From Novosphingobium marinum (GTDB lineage: Bacteria > Pseudomonadota > Alphaproteobacteria > Sphingomonadales > Sphingomonadaceae), in the NCBI RefSeq assembly GCF_013408095.1, contig NZ_JACBZF010000011.1, positions 1 through 49,823 on the forward strand: DNA of 49,823 nt, in the 5' to 3' direction. Both the position numbers and the translations under genes were made by a program. The notes beneath the pieces are model-generated. The model saw nothing but the letters and a program-made list of their open reading frames with translations. It was not told the origin of the DNA and searched no databases. The stretch's first letter is position 1; the number at the start of each line of letters is the position of its first letter. Of the stretch, positions 16,362 through 25,218 are shown piece by piece.

Positions 16362-16980
16362 TTTTCCTAGCATTCTTGTAAGATATCGTCGGATTTATTG
16401 AAGAGCGTCTGGTGATAGTTTTGATAACAGGGATCATCGCTGGCATTGTTGGGTTCCTCGTAGGCTTTCAAGCCAGCTTCATCCAATCCACCACCCTGTC
16501 TCTTGTGTCGGCAGCAATACTGTTAGCGGTCGCGCCGGCCCAAGAACGTGACCGTGCTGGCCGAGTACTATCACTCATCGCTGTCATATCTTGCGGAATG
16601 TCAGAGCGACTGGCGCCCTCAAAACTGTACCTCCTAAGCGCAATCTGGGCTGATGATACGCCCGATGGGGAGATCCGGTCCTATCAGAAGCGCTATCCAG
16701 CCCCGCCGAACCAGGCGAACGAACCCGCGAAATGCGGCGCTTGATGGCGAAGGGGAAAGATGACGTCGTGACCGCGCGGGTCAATGGCGGTGGAGGAAGT
16801 CAGCTGCGAACCGCTATCTTCTTTGGGCAAATTATATACCAGACTGCTCCCAAATTGGGCTGCAATGCTGAAGCTGGTTCATCTAGGCCCCGTCGACAAA
16901 AGCTCCGTGGGATTCCAAAAATCGCCACGCGCTGATTCAAGGCTGCTTCTCGCGGGGGCAGACATGAGTATGGGTATCTG
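16362..16980. other. Decayed intergenic DNA between IS remnants
   Basis: About 620 bases between the IS3 and IS5 remnants. The only frame of note, 16412-16744 on the + strand (GTG start, 110 codons), begins with two hydrophobic stretches (VLITGIIAGIVGFLVGF and LSLVSAAILLAVA) and then loses coding character. It could be the broken end of a membrane protein gene, but no family was recognised. The remainder looks noncoding. Confidence 0.4.
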
Positions 16981-17357
16981 ATGGACGATGTTCGAGAAGA
17001 AATCGGTCCGCTGCTGCCTTCTGAGCGCGGTCGCTAGGCACGGCGAGCAGGCAATGACCGGCGCTTTCTCAATGCATGCTCCACGTCCTGCGGGTGGGCG
17101 CTGCCCGCGGACAAAAGAAATGACGGGAACGCTTTCGCGAGACCATGCTGATCCGGGGCATTCTCCCCGATCATCCCGCCGCGCTCGAACTGCAAGGAGC
17201 CCGAGCATCCCGACAATCACCTCTGTGTTTCGCAACCATATCAAACGCTGGTTCGACAAGTTCAGCATGCGCCATGTCAAGATCGAGTTGTCCTTTGCCA
17301 GCTTGCTCAACCTCGCAAGCTTCCGCGTATGGCCAAGTCTTTCGTTAACAAACCTAG
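16981..17357 (+). pseudogene. IS5-family transposase remnant
   Basis: Pieces of an IS5-type transposase are readable in shifting frames. REEIGPLLPSERGR, then RFLNAMLHVLRVGA after an in-frame stop, match the N-terminal segment. KRWFDKFSM...SFASLLNLASFRVWP, followed by KSFVNKP in another frame, resembles the C-terminal R-x-x-E-R-W-F-x-K...F-V-N-T-A end. The central catalytic region is absent, and there are several stops and frameshifts, so the element is dead. It directly abuts the intact IS1595-like pair, which may have inserted at its 3' end. Confidence 0.6.
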
Positions 17358-17371
17358 CTTCGCTCGTATCA

Positions 17372-18256
17372 CTAGCGAATGTCGGGGAAAGAGGATATCA
17401 TCTTCAAAAACATGTCCTCTCCTTTTCTGCTACAGTCGTAGCGATACTCAGCTTCTTTCAAATAGCTTATCACGTTCTCCATTGAGACTCTTTTGTACGT
17501 AGTCCGAAAATATCGCTTCAGATATGACCAATAGGAGTCAATTCCGCAGGTGTTGTTACCATTGCCGTCGACCCAAATACCCTTTGAGTGGGTTATACGC
17601 GCATGTTGGTATCCGCGTGACGAGAGGGAAGCATAACTTGCGAAGTCATCAGTTATAATATTAACCCGCCTATCAACCAGTTGACATATATTTTCAATTA
17701 TACTGTCCTTCGATCTGTCTCGCAAGGGAAACGTCATGATGCCTTCTCTGCTCCAAATTCCCATTACAAGAACGCTACTGCTATTACCAGAAATGTCTAC
17801 CACATTTTTAAGAATGGTTTCATCAATTTGAACTGAATACGACGGATTACTGAATATTCTCGCCTGACCTATTCTTAAGCAGGCAATGTGGCGCCTTATC
17901 GAATGACCCAGACGCCAAGCAGCCTTATGGGAGATCGACAAATGCCTTTCCAGAAAATGGGCAGGAGTTCCCCTTGGCATATTCGCGAAAAGCAGCATTG
18001 CGTAAAACCAAACACGGGGAGCGATGCGTGAATGATGCAGCATCGTATTAGCCATTGGACGGACCACAACACCACACTGGTAGCATGAAGCGACCTTATG
18101 GTTCGATTTCAACCATACTGAATTCGCCACGCCACACCGATTGCAAACCCTATCGACACCAAATTTCGTATCGAGGATGTGATTAAGGCACGAAAGATCG
18201 TCAGGAAACCTGCGCACGAACTCCCATATGCTCGTAGCCTCAACCATCGGACTCAC
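17372..18256 (-). mobile_element. IS1595/ISXO2-like transposase, active-site-competent member
   Basis: A 294-residue ISXO2-like transposase. It has an N-terminal zinc ribbon (VCNRCGVAN ... ASCYQCGVV), the segment RPMANTMLHHSRI in place of the usual TAGTIF motif, and a DDE-type core: VQIDETILK (first Asp), IITDDFASYASL (second Asp), and CGIDSYWSYLKRYF, where the third acidic residue is Asp instead of the usual Glu/Asn. The end, EAEYRYDCSRKGEDMF, matches the family. The start GTG at 18256 overlaps the upstream stop (GTGA); an ATG at 18247 is also possible. DNA is visibly AT-richer than the neighbours. Terminal inverted repeats were not found by eye. Confidence 0.82.
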
Positions 18257-19113
18257 GTAATCTGTGGAAATATTGACAGCAAGTCTGATAATATCTTATC
18301 AGGATATCCACGCCTGTTGTACCTGAATTCAAATTCACCGAGATATATCTGAATATATTTTCTGTTTATATGCAGATGATTTCTACGTATGGTCCGCTTA
18401 AGTGCCAACCAATAACTGGCGAGAGGGTCGGCTCTTGTCGCGAAAAGTATTTGCTCGATTTTCAAATTCCGTATCCGTGAAAGCTTGTGATTTGCTAACA
18501 ACTCTTCGAGCTTTGCATCCTGGACATAAACGAGCGATCCGTGTTGGATCCTGCTAATCAACTTCGTGATTGTTCCTGCCCTGCGAGCGTAATTCCATGG
18601 AACCGATGCGGCTGCATCTCGATCGGCAATCCCCAGCAGCCGTATCCTTCCCTTACCGGGTACGTTGGTGGTCCGGATGCCTCGCAAGAGCGTTTCGTTC
18701 ATGTAGACAGCTTTACTGCACGCGGGATCACCGAACGTCCGTTCCTGATCGATCGCCGTCATATGTCGTCTGATCTGGTTGCCCACTCGCCAAGCCGCCG
18801 ACTCGCTTATGCCGAGGTGCCTGGAAAGAAACCTGCCGCCAATTCCCGAAGAGCACGTGGAAAAATGGTAAATAGCGTAAAACCAATATTTAAGGGGAAT
18901 TTTCGAGTTGTGGAAAAGCGTATTGGCCATGGGCGACAGGGAATGTAAGCAGCAAGAGCTTCTATAGGACCTCACTCCTTTAATGCGATACCAATTTGCG
19001 CGGCGCCCGCATTTTGGGCAAGCAGCCTTATCCCCAAATCGAGCTGCAAATAAATGCTCCAGACAAGCCTCATCCTCAGAAAATCTTTCAAGATATTGCA
19101 ATGCCGATGGCAT
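18253..19113 (-). mobile_element. IS1595/ISXO2-like transposase, degenerate-active-site partner
   Basis: A 286-residue paralogue of the next gene and its upstream operon partner. It keeps the zinc-ribbon region (ACPKCGRRANWYRI ... SSCCLHSL), the shared signature SPMANTLFHNSKIP and the C-terminal end LGEFEFRYNRRG. The catalytic positions are altered: the first Asp is Asn (VYMNETLLRG, codon AAC), the second may survive (YVQDAKLEELL), and the third acidic residue is Ala (PLASYWLALKR). It is predicted catalytically dead yet its frame is intact, with a ribosome site GGAG ten bases before the ATG at 19113. Stop and next start overlap, implying coupled translation and perhaps a heteromeric transposase. 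Confidence 0.78.
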
Positions 19114-19119
19114 GGACAA

Positions 19120-19650
19120 GCTTCTCCTTTTGCGTAAAAACTTCTAGCTGTATGAAACGGTAAGGGAAGAGGAGTACGGGTCCATTTGCGCAGATCTGAC
19201 CCATTGTCTCAATCGAGTATGGTCGCCGGCAGGGGTACCACGTTGTGAACTGCCGATAAGATCAAAGAAGCGGCAGTTCAGCTCGCACGGCGCGCGCATT
19301 CCAACACGCAAGTTCCATGCACGCCGCTTTCCACACCATCCCGCAAACAGACCTGCAACCGCTTCCCCGCGCTGCACTGCCGTATCCGGTCAGGTCAATC
19401 AGACCAGCACAGACCGATCCGCTCGCGCCGGTACCACGGGATCGCAAGACCACGACAGACACCTGCCCCGAACGCGGCTGAAATCTTCGTGGACCGAAAC
19501 CACACAGATCAGACCGGCATGTGCACGAAGACCGTTGCCTCCCGCCCCGCCATGACAAAAGGGCGCAACGCCCATAGCCGCGACATGAGCCAGCAAGACC
19601 CGAAACCAGCGTGACCAACCCCCTGCAATCAGAAGGCACCGTAGTCGAGC
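19120..19650. other. Noncoding region upstream of transposase pair
   Basis: About 530 bases between the transposase pair and the MarR-like gene. It probably holds the outer end of the mobile element and the promoters of both divergent transcripts. Long open frames here (for example - strand 19262-19846) are Arg/Cys/Ser-rich and have no protein-like pattern. No terminal repeat or target duplication could be identified by eye. Confidence 0.45.
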
Positions 19651-20160
19651 ATGACCTCACCCAAAGAGCTTCGCGAAATCGTGGAAAGATTGTCCAAACT
19701 CGCCGAAGACATCGAGACGGAAGTCGGTCAGTTGCGGGCAAGACGCCACGCGCGCGATGCTGCTCCTCAAGGCAAAGCACAGGAACGCGATCCGTACGCG
19801 GAGAGACTGAACCTGCTGTCCACAGCCTATGCCGAAAGCCGTTCACGGCAAGTCCGCACGCGATACATAAGACCCCAGCTACTCGGAGAGCCCGCCTGGG
19901 ATATACTTGTCGACCTCCTTATCAATGAACTGAACGACAAGAGGGTATCCGTCACCAGCGCCTGCATCGCCTCGCAGGTTCCTGCAACCACAGCCTTGCG
20001 CTGGCTGACGCTCCTCGAACGCGATAACCTGGTAAAGCGGGAAAAGGCTAACGGCGACAAGCGGCGTCGCTGGATCTCGCTTACGGTCGAGGGGCGTCGC
20101 GCAATCACCGAAGCATTGCGTCACTCACCGAACTATCCTGGCAACCGCTGGCCGAGTTGA
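19651..20160 (+). CDS. MarR-type winged-helix DNA-binding protein
   Basis: A 169-residue protein. It begins with a coiled-coil-like helix (REIVERLSKLAEDIETEVGQL) and a linker, and has a MarR-like winged helix in the second half: ARYIRPQ-like entry helix, WDILVDLLINEL, VSVTSACIASQVPATTALRWLTLLERDNLVKREKA (helix-turn-helix) and a basic wing NGDKRRRWISLTVEGRRAI. MarR-type proteins bind palindromic operators as dimers. It stands alone on the + strand, convergent with the Tad-type genes. Its target is unknown, and no ligand is implied by the sequence. Confidence 0.8.
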   Translation: MTSPKELREIVERLSKLAEDIETEVGQLRARRHARDAAPQGKAQERDPYAERLNLLSTAYAESRSRQVRTRYIRPQLLGEPAWDILVDLLINELNDKRVSVTSACIASQVPATTALRWLTLLERDNLVKREKANGDKRRRWISLTVEGRRAITEALRHSPNYPGNRWPS

Positions 20161-20219
20161 ACCCGACGGACAGAGCGTCCGGAGTCAAGACCGGCGCGAG
20201 ACGACAGGGACGCGACCGC

Positions 20220-20441
20220 TCATTTTCCGGTCCCTCGCGCTGTGTTCAGCTTTCGCCTGCAGTAGATTTCCGCCGCTTCGGCGGCCCGGTGCGGCACGAG
20301 TTCATACTCGGCCCTCTCGAGCGGCTCGGCATAGGCTCGCTGGCACTGCGCCTGCGGTGCATAAGTCCAGGCATAGAATACGCCTGATGCTCCTCCAATT
20401 ACGGCAAGCGATGCCAGTATCGGCAATTCTAGCTTTGACAA
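20220..20441 (-). CDS. Small membrane-anchored protein at end of Tad cluster
   Basis: A 73-residue protein with one N-terminal hydrophobic segment (LPILASLAVIGGASGVFYAW), a polar acidic/basic tail and two cysteines. The frame starts with TTG at 20441, but a strong ribosome site (GGAGGGAG) six bases upstream supports it. It overlaps the end of the TadF-like gene by 13 bases, so it is co-translated with the pseudopilin genes. No family was recognised; a small accessory factor of pilus assembly is possible by context only. Confidence 0.6.
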   Translation of the reverse strand: MSKLELPILASLAVIGGASGVFYAWTYAPQAQCQRAYAEPLERAEYELVPHRAAEAAEIYCRRKLNTARGTGK

Positions 20442-21094
20442 TTGCTGCTCCCTCCGGTTCCGGTCACCCCTGGCGTCAGATTGCGATCATCGCGAATCTC
20501 GAATGCCGCTTCCTGCTGGAACATCTGGTTGCCCACGAACATGTCGCCGAACAGACCCTGATACTCGTAAAAGACCTCGGCATACATAACCGCAGTGTTG
20601 TTTCGCGCCTGTATCTTCTGGCCCGTCCGGCCCATTCCGTCGAAATCGCCGTCGGTCCCCGTTCCGGCAGGGCCGTACTTCGATTGCTTCTCAAGACCGC
20701 CCTTGCACCGTTGCCAATGAATGTACTGCCTCCCCGAGAACGGATGTCGTTCGAGACTGGAAAGGACAATCCTGCCGCTGCCGGCAAGATCGAGGCCTGA
20801 ACCCTGCTGCATCGCACCGGAGAGCACGGATTCGATTTCCGATTCCGAAACCGTAGGGGTGATGCTGCTGTTGTCTGTCTGTCCCAGGCGCGACGCATTG
20901 TCGGCGACCGCCATTGCCACCTGGCTTACCTGCATGTTGACCATCGCCATGTTCGCCACTTCAGCACCGAACATTCCGAGCGTGATGAATATCGGGAGAA
21001 CGAGTGCGAATTCTATCGTGGCGTTGCCGCCACGACAGCGCAAGAATGCGCGTGAACCCTCACCCAGCCGGGAGCGCTTCAGGGATCCACGCAT
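20429..21094 (-). CDS. TadE/TadF-like minor pseudopilin
   Basis: A 221-residue protein. After a basic N terminus comes the TadE-type pseudopilin segment GGNATIEFALVLPIFITLGMFGAEVANMAMVNM. The prepilin-peptidase-like pattern is G before N-A-T-I-E, with Glu at position +5, followed by one transmembrane helix. The rest is a periplasmic domain with several glycines and cysteines. TadE and TadF are minor pilins of the Flp (Tad) type IVc pilus, processed by TadV and needed for adhesion. The ATG at 21094 overlaps the preceding gene by 16 bases. Its place third after TadG and TadE suggests the TadF role. Confidence 0.78.
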   Translation of the reverse strand: MRGSLKRSRLGEGSRAFLRCRGGNATIEFALVLPIFITLGMFGAEVANMAMVNMQVSQVAMAVADNASRLGQTDNSSITPTVSESEIESVLSGAMQQGSGLDLAGSGRIVLSSLERHPFSGRQYIHWQRCKGGLEKQSKYGPAGTGTDGDFDGMGRTGQKIQARNNTAVMYAEVFYEYQGLFGDMFVGNQMFQQEAAFEIRDDRNLTPGVTGTGGSSNCQS

Positions 21095-21711
21095 GTGCCC
21101 ACATCCGATCCGTAATCGTCCTGATTGGCAAACGGCTGGTTCTTCTTCACCGCAGATGCCGAGACCACGCGCAGTCCGTCATCGCGCGTGGTATAGGGCA
21201 CCGGGAATACCGGCTTGTAGGTGACCTCAACCCGGTAGACGACGACGTCGTTCGCACCGCCATTGCCGTCTTCCCCGATATCCGGATCCCAGAAACCACT
21301 TCCGTTCTCGTCGGTGAAATTCTCATCGTTATCGCAGGTACCGTTGCCATTTGCGTCGTTCCATTGCTCCGGCCGGCCGATATCCGAAAAATCGAAGTAG
21401 CTCGATCGGCTGCTCCGGACATCCGCCTTTGGCAGGACATGCCGAATCGCGTTCCTGACCTTGGCATCGGCCGTCGCCGTATTGGCGCCTTCGAGCGATG
21501 AGTTGCGAGCTGCCTTCTCGACAGCCCCGCGCAAGACTGCTTGCCCGTATGCATACTGGGCGATGTCCAGAATACCCATGACCATCGACAGGAATACAGG
21601 TGCAACGAGTGCAAACTCGACGGCGACAGCGCCGTGCGTTTCGCCAAGGCAGCGCCGAAGCCATTTCGGCGATCTCGTGACCGATGACCGGAAGGCTCTG
21701 CGCAAGATCAC
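21079..21711 (-). CDS. TadE-like minor pseudopilin
   Basis: A 210-residue TadE-family protein. The pseudopilin motif is GETHGAVAVEFALVAPVFLSMVMGILDIAQYAY, with cleavage expected after the Gly and Glu at +5, followed by the helix and the typical QAVLRGAVEKAARN. The periplasmic part has an acidic Asp/Asn/Gly stretch (WNDANGNGTCDNDENF) resembling a calcium-binding loop. The GTG start at 21711 overlaps the TadG stop (GTGA), indicating translational coupling. A role as minor pilin or adhesin scaffold of a Tad pilus is inferred from the family. Confidence 0.8.
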   Translation of the reverse strand: MILRRAFRSSVTRSPKWLRRCLGETHGAVAVEFALVAPVFLSMVMGILDIAQYAYGQAVLRGAVEKAARNSSLEGANTATADAKVRNAIRHVLPKADVRSSRSSYFDFSDIGRPEQWNDANGNGTCDNDENFTDENGSGFWDPDIGEDGNGGANDVVVYRVEVTYKPVFPVPYTTRDDGLRVVSASAVKKNQPFANQDDYGSDVGTCVDP

Positions 21712-23543
21712 TGGATGATCCTCAGTTCGCCAACCTGCTTGGCAATCTCCTGGAATGCCTCGTCGAGTTCCTCGGCGTCGTCGGCAGTGAACGAGCTGTT
21801 GTCGGATGCACAGGTGCGCAGGTCATTTGACAGACCAGAGGTAAATGCGATGGCCCAGATTCGAATGCCCTTGGCCTTGATTGCACGGCAGATCGCCAGG
21901 AAGCGTGATGTGTGGCGGCTCGCCTGGTTGCTATAGCCATTATCAGTGACGCGCCGGTCAAAGTATTCGATCCCGTATGCCGACTGGATCGTATAGCTTG
22001 GCTCCATCACGCCATCGGTCATGAAGATGATGTGGCGTGCGACTTCGGCACCGTTGTCGGGATCGGTATTGACGTTGTCGGCAAAGATGCCCTGCGGCGA
22101 ACTCAGCCGTGCGCCCCACAGCATGCCGATATCGAGATAGGTCGAACCTTCTGCGGTGAGCGAGTTCGCATAGGCATCGAAGGCAGACTCATCCATCTCC
22201 GAGAGAAGTCTTGCACGGGCAGGGCAATAGGATGATGCCCGCGTTCCGTTGCTGGTCGTGCTCGTGGTGTAATAGCCGGAACCGTTCCAGCGTCGATAGG
22301 CCACTTCGGGCCACATCGGGGCCCACTTGGTGGCGTCGTTCGAAGTATCGGGCGCGCTATCGATATCGAGATCGAATGCCCCTCCCGGCGACATTCCGGA
22401 CACGGACGAATAGGAGAAGCTCGATGCCGAAACGGTCTGGCGTTCCTCGATGCAGCCTTCCCATATCGAGGATTCCCAGACGGGGTTGCCGGAGTAGTCG
22501 CTGCCAGTAAGCGTACTGGCCGTTGAAAAGGTCTTGTACGAGGCGAGGTCGTACGTCACCGGCTTGTATTCCCAGGCAACGAAGGTTCCGCTGCCGTCGG
22601 TCGTGTACTCGCCGTCTTGTACGACGTTGCGATATTCGTATCGCCAGCGTGAAATCGCACTGCCATAATAGGTCGAGCAGTCGTAGACGCGTCTGCGTTG
22701 CTGCTGGGTTTGCACGGGGTTTCCGCCGGAAGTGCTCTGGCTCGGGCTGCCGTAATCTTCCCAGGATGTCGCCGAACCCGGACATCCCCACGCCCAGGAA
22801 GACCAGTTGCCCGAGGAGGTTCCGCCCGAGACGGTCGGCTCCCCCCAGCTTATGAAGATCGCCTGCCTTGACTGGATCGTTCGCGATGCAACCAGATAAT
22901 CCGGATCGAGGTCCGAAATCAGTTGACCCACGTTGACCGATGAGCTGTACGGAACAAATCCGTAGCGAATTCGCGCGTTCGACCCGCTCGTCGCGCCCGC
23001 GAGCGTATCATAGAAGTTCGTCATGGCCGTACGAAGCGCTTCGATGCGGGTGTCGAATGTACCTGACAGGTTGCTGTTCATCGACCCTGTCGTGTCGAGG
23101 ACCATGACGACATCGCTGTTGCCGACGCCCATGGTCGCCGTACAGGCGACCGCGAAATCGAAGTTGTCGAAGCCGAAGATCTTCATGATTGCCGTATCGA
23201 CCCGTGCAGTCGCGGTGCCTGCGACGGTATTTCCGTTATCGCTCGAGTCCGATGTGAAACTGACCGAGTCCGCTTCGTAGGCATCTGGATCGAAATTGGT
23301 CGCGAAATACGAGTCAGCGACATCTTCGGCATGACTGTCGTAGCCATTGGTTGTGATGGCCCGGCGACCGGCTAGAACCGCAGAATCGCAGGCTGCCTGG
23401 AGCCGGTTCTGGGCCCGATAGCCGCGGCTCATGTCGACAGCCCCGCCCATGACAGCGGCCGCCACGAAAATCGCAGCTCCGGCTATCGGAAAAACGTTGC
23501 CCCGAATGTCACCGGCTAAACGTCGGGTCAGCCCTTGAGCCAT
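21708..23543 (-). CDS. TadG-like pilus protein with von Willebrand A domain
   Basis: A 611-residue protein. The N-terminal segment GNVFPIAGAAIFVAAAVMGGAVDMSRGYRAQNRLQAACDSAVLAG is the TadE/TadG-like membrane and helix region (DUF-type Flp N domain). From about residue 140 there is a VWA domain with the metal-ion-dependent adhesion site DVVMVLDTTGSMNSN; later VWA parts are HIIFMTDGVMEP and GIRIWAIAFTSG. A Ser/Gly/Tyr-rich insert lies between. TadG-type proteins are anchored in the inner membrane or exported and contribute to Tad-pilus adhesion. The ATG at 23543 has GGTGGGA upstream. The cluster lacks tadA, tadB, tadC and rcp genes, so assembly machinery must be encoded elsewhere. Confidence 0.82.
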   Translation of the reverse strand: MAQGLTRRLAGDIRGNVFPIAGAAIFVAAAVMGGAVDMSRGYRAQNRLQAACDSAVLAGRRAITTNGYDSHAEDVADSYFATNFDPDAYEADSVSFTSDSSDNGNTVAGTATARVDTAIMKIFGFDNFDFAVACTATMGVGNSDVVMVLDTTGSMNSNLSGTFDTRIEALRTAMTNFYDTLAGATSGSNARIRYGFVPYSSSVNVGQLISDLDPDYLVASRTIQSRQAIFISWGEPTVSGGTSSGNWSSWAWGCPGSATSWEDYGSPSQSTSGGNPVQTQQQRRRVYDCSTYYGSAISRWRYEYRNVVQDGEYTTDGSGTFVAWEYKPVTYDLASYKTFSTASTLTGSDYSGNPVWESSIWEGCIEERQTVSASSFSYSSVSGMSPGGAFDLDIDSAPDTSNDATKWAPMWPEVAYRRWNGSGYYTTSTTSNGTRASSYCPARARLLSEMDESAFDAYANSLTAEGSTYLDIGMLWGARLSSPQGIFADNVNTDPDNGAEVARHIIFMTDGVMEPSYTIQSAYGIEYFDRRVTDNGYSNQASRHTSRFLAICRAIKAKGIRIWAIAFTSGLSNDLRTCASDNSSFTADDAEELDEAFQEIAKQVGELRIIQ

Positions 23544-23578
23544 TGTCCCACCTGGTTATTTGTCGACCAGGGACCCGG

Positions 23579-23595
23579 TTACCCAGCTTGGGTAA
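23579..23595. promoter_or_regulatory. Perfect palindrome upstream of tadG-like operon
   Basis: TTACCCA-GCT-TGGGTAA is a 7-base inverted repeat with a 3-base centre, about 36 to 52 bases upstream of the TadG-like start. Its position is right for an operator. No regulator can be assigned; the MarR-like protein at the other end of the cluster is one candidate. Confidence 0.4.
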
Positions 23596-24398
23596 AAATA
23601 AGGTTAGAGGTGCGCCTTGGATCCACACACGCAAAAAGTTGATGACAAGGATTTAAATACACATGCCAGGAATTCACTATGGTTTATCCTGATCAACTCA
23701 ATAAATTCCCCGAATTCCAAGTACTTGACCTCTCTCTACTTAACTGACCTGGAGCCTGGATCGGGATGCCGTGGCGCACGGGGGCGCGAACCGAAAATTG
23801 CTGAACTGCGGAAAGAAGTCTGCTTGCCAGCCAATGCCTTGCACCGCCCGACAGGTTGTGAGTGCCGGACGCAAGACCGCCGTGGCCCCGGCTCGCCAGT
23901 TGCCGGTCCTGTCCGCATGACCACTCCTCGCGGTGCCATTCGAGTGCTTTGGAGCCCGCGCGCGGTCTGAACTATCCATTTGTTCAAGCGATCATAGCCA
24001 GCGCCGCTTGGAAATACTTGGACCGGATTCCGACGGCGAAAATTGAAAATGGCACAACTTCGCGGCCGATAGTCAGGCGGCCCGGCCGGATTTTGGGCTC
24101 CGAACCGGGCCTGGCCCTGCCGACCCATACAGGGAACGTCAGCACGGCCTGCAATCGAAATAGCCTCGATCACTGATACGGGGAAGCACTCGGTCCTGAT
24201 ATCGACAGCCCTGAGCTTTACTGCTTCCATCACCTTGCGCTTGCTCTGGTGTGCCTGCGCAGACGAGAGGTAGCGGAGCGGACATATCTGAACTCTGACG
24301 GAGCACCCATTTCAGGAAGACGGCGACAAATCCCCCCTCAGCTGGCCTGGCTGGCAACCCGATATGGCCTGTTAAACATTTTGTTGTAGCACGAGATC
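23596..24398. other. Long region without a recognised gene
   Basis: About 800 bases. The stretch near 23590-23750 is AT-richer and probably carries the tadG promoter on the - strand. Frames in the remainder (for example 23617-23970 + and 23736-24233 -) are Arg/Pro/Ser-rich without protein-like pattern or ribosome sites. No repeat or RNA structure was recognised. Confidence 0.45.
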
Positions 24399-24584
24399 AT
24401 GCGTGCAACGAAGTACATCGCCGTTCCCCTGATAGTGGTAATCGCCCTGGTCATTGTCTGGGCGGTTCCAACGCTCATGGCACATTGCACCATGTCTCCA
24501 ACGCCCGGCTTTACATCGTTTCAGGATCGTTCTGCTCCAGAAGCGCTGAAGAACGCCTTTTGCGGGATATCCGGCTTGAACTAG
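24399..24584 (+). CDS. Possible small membrane protein
   Basis: A 61-residue frame starting with ATG. It has a short basic N terminus (MRATKY), one strongly hydrophobic segment (IAVPLIVVIALVIVWAVPTLMA) and a short polar tail with two cysteines. The pattern fits a single-pass small membrane protein. The ribosome site is weak (ACGAGA), there is no recognised family and no operon partner. It may be real but could be a chance frame. Confidence 0.4.
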   Translation: MRATKYIAVPLIVVIALVIVWAVPTLMAHCTMSPTPGFTSFQDRSAPEALKNAFCGISGLN

Positions 24585-25218
24585 GCATTGCCGATCTTCA
24601 AGTTGCCCAGCTGTTCTGCATGATTGGCCCACATGGTTTCACTGGGCTTTCGAAGGCGCTGTTCGACCGGCCCCTTTCTCTCGAGCGCCAATGCGCGACT
24701 TCAAGGTAGCGGGCACGAGCGCAAGGAGTAGGTCCTGCACGTCCCTCCTGCGAAAGCGTTGCAGGCTGCTACCTTGATCGAATCTCGCGCCAACAGCAGG
24801 GTTTACAAGGAGCGTTTCTGCGCGTGAGGCCCTTGCGATGTGCCCAGAAATGCGGCCTCCATTTGCCCGCTCGCTCGAAGCTACTGCACTTCGCGAGGCC
24901 AGACACCCCCCCTCGACGGACGACGCCTTTGCCTTATGCCGCACTTGTGGCCGTAGAGTGGCGGGTCTTGCCTGAGGTAAGTCTGCGCGGTCGATTACCT
25001 CTGGTCCTTCAGGACATCAGCGAAACGACAATATCTGGCCGTCGGCAACGAGGATCGGGAGTGGCGTCGGCGCAGGACGAATTAGTCCCGGAAGCTGTTC
25101 ACGAAGCTTTTCCGAAGATCATGGGATAATCAGTCCTGATCATCCGAAAGCCGGCTCGAACGATACCAGGCAATTTTTGGTTACCCGCACTTAAACGAGC
25201 GCCCGACGCGCCGTTTGA
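24585..25218. other. Region without a recognised gene
   Basis: About 630 bases between the small membrane-protein frame and the diguanylate cyclase gene. It should contain the cyclase promoter. Short frames on both strands lack protein-like composition. Nothing else was recognised. Confidence 0.45.

Noticed and set aside
17340..19160. Terminal inverted repeats for the IS1595-like pair
   Set aside because: Short matches around CTAGCT at both sides were not longer than chance and had no matching target duplication.
19262..19846. 194-codon frame on the - strand
   Set aside because: Composition is Arg/Cys/Ser/Gly-rich without domain pattern or ribosome site, and it overlaps the well-supported MarR-like gene.
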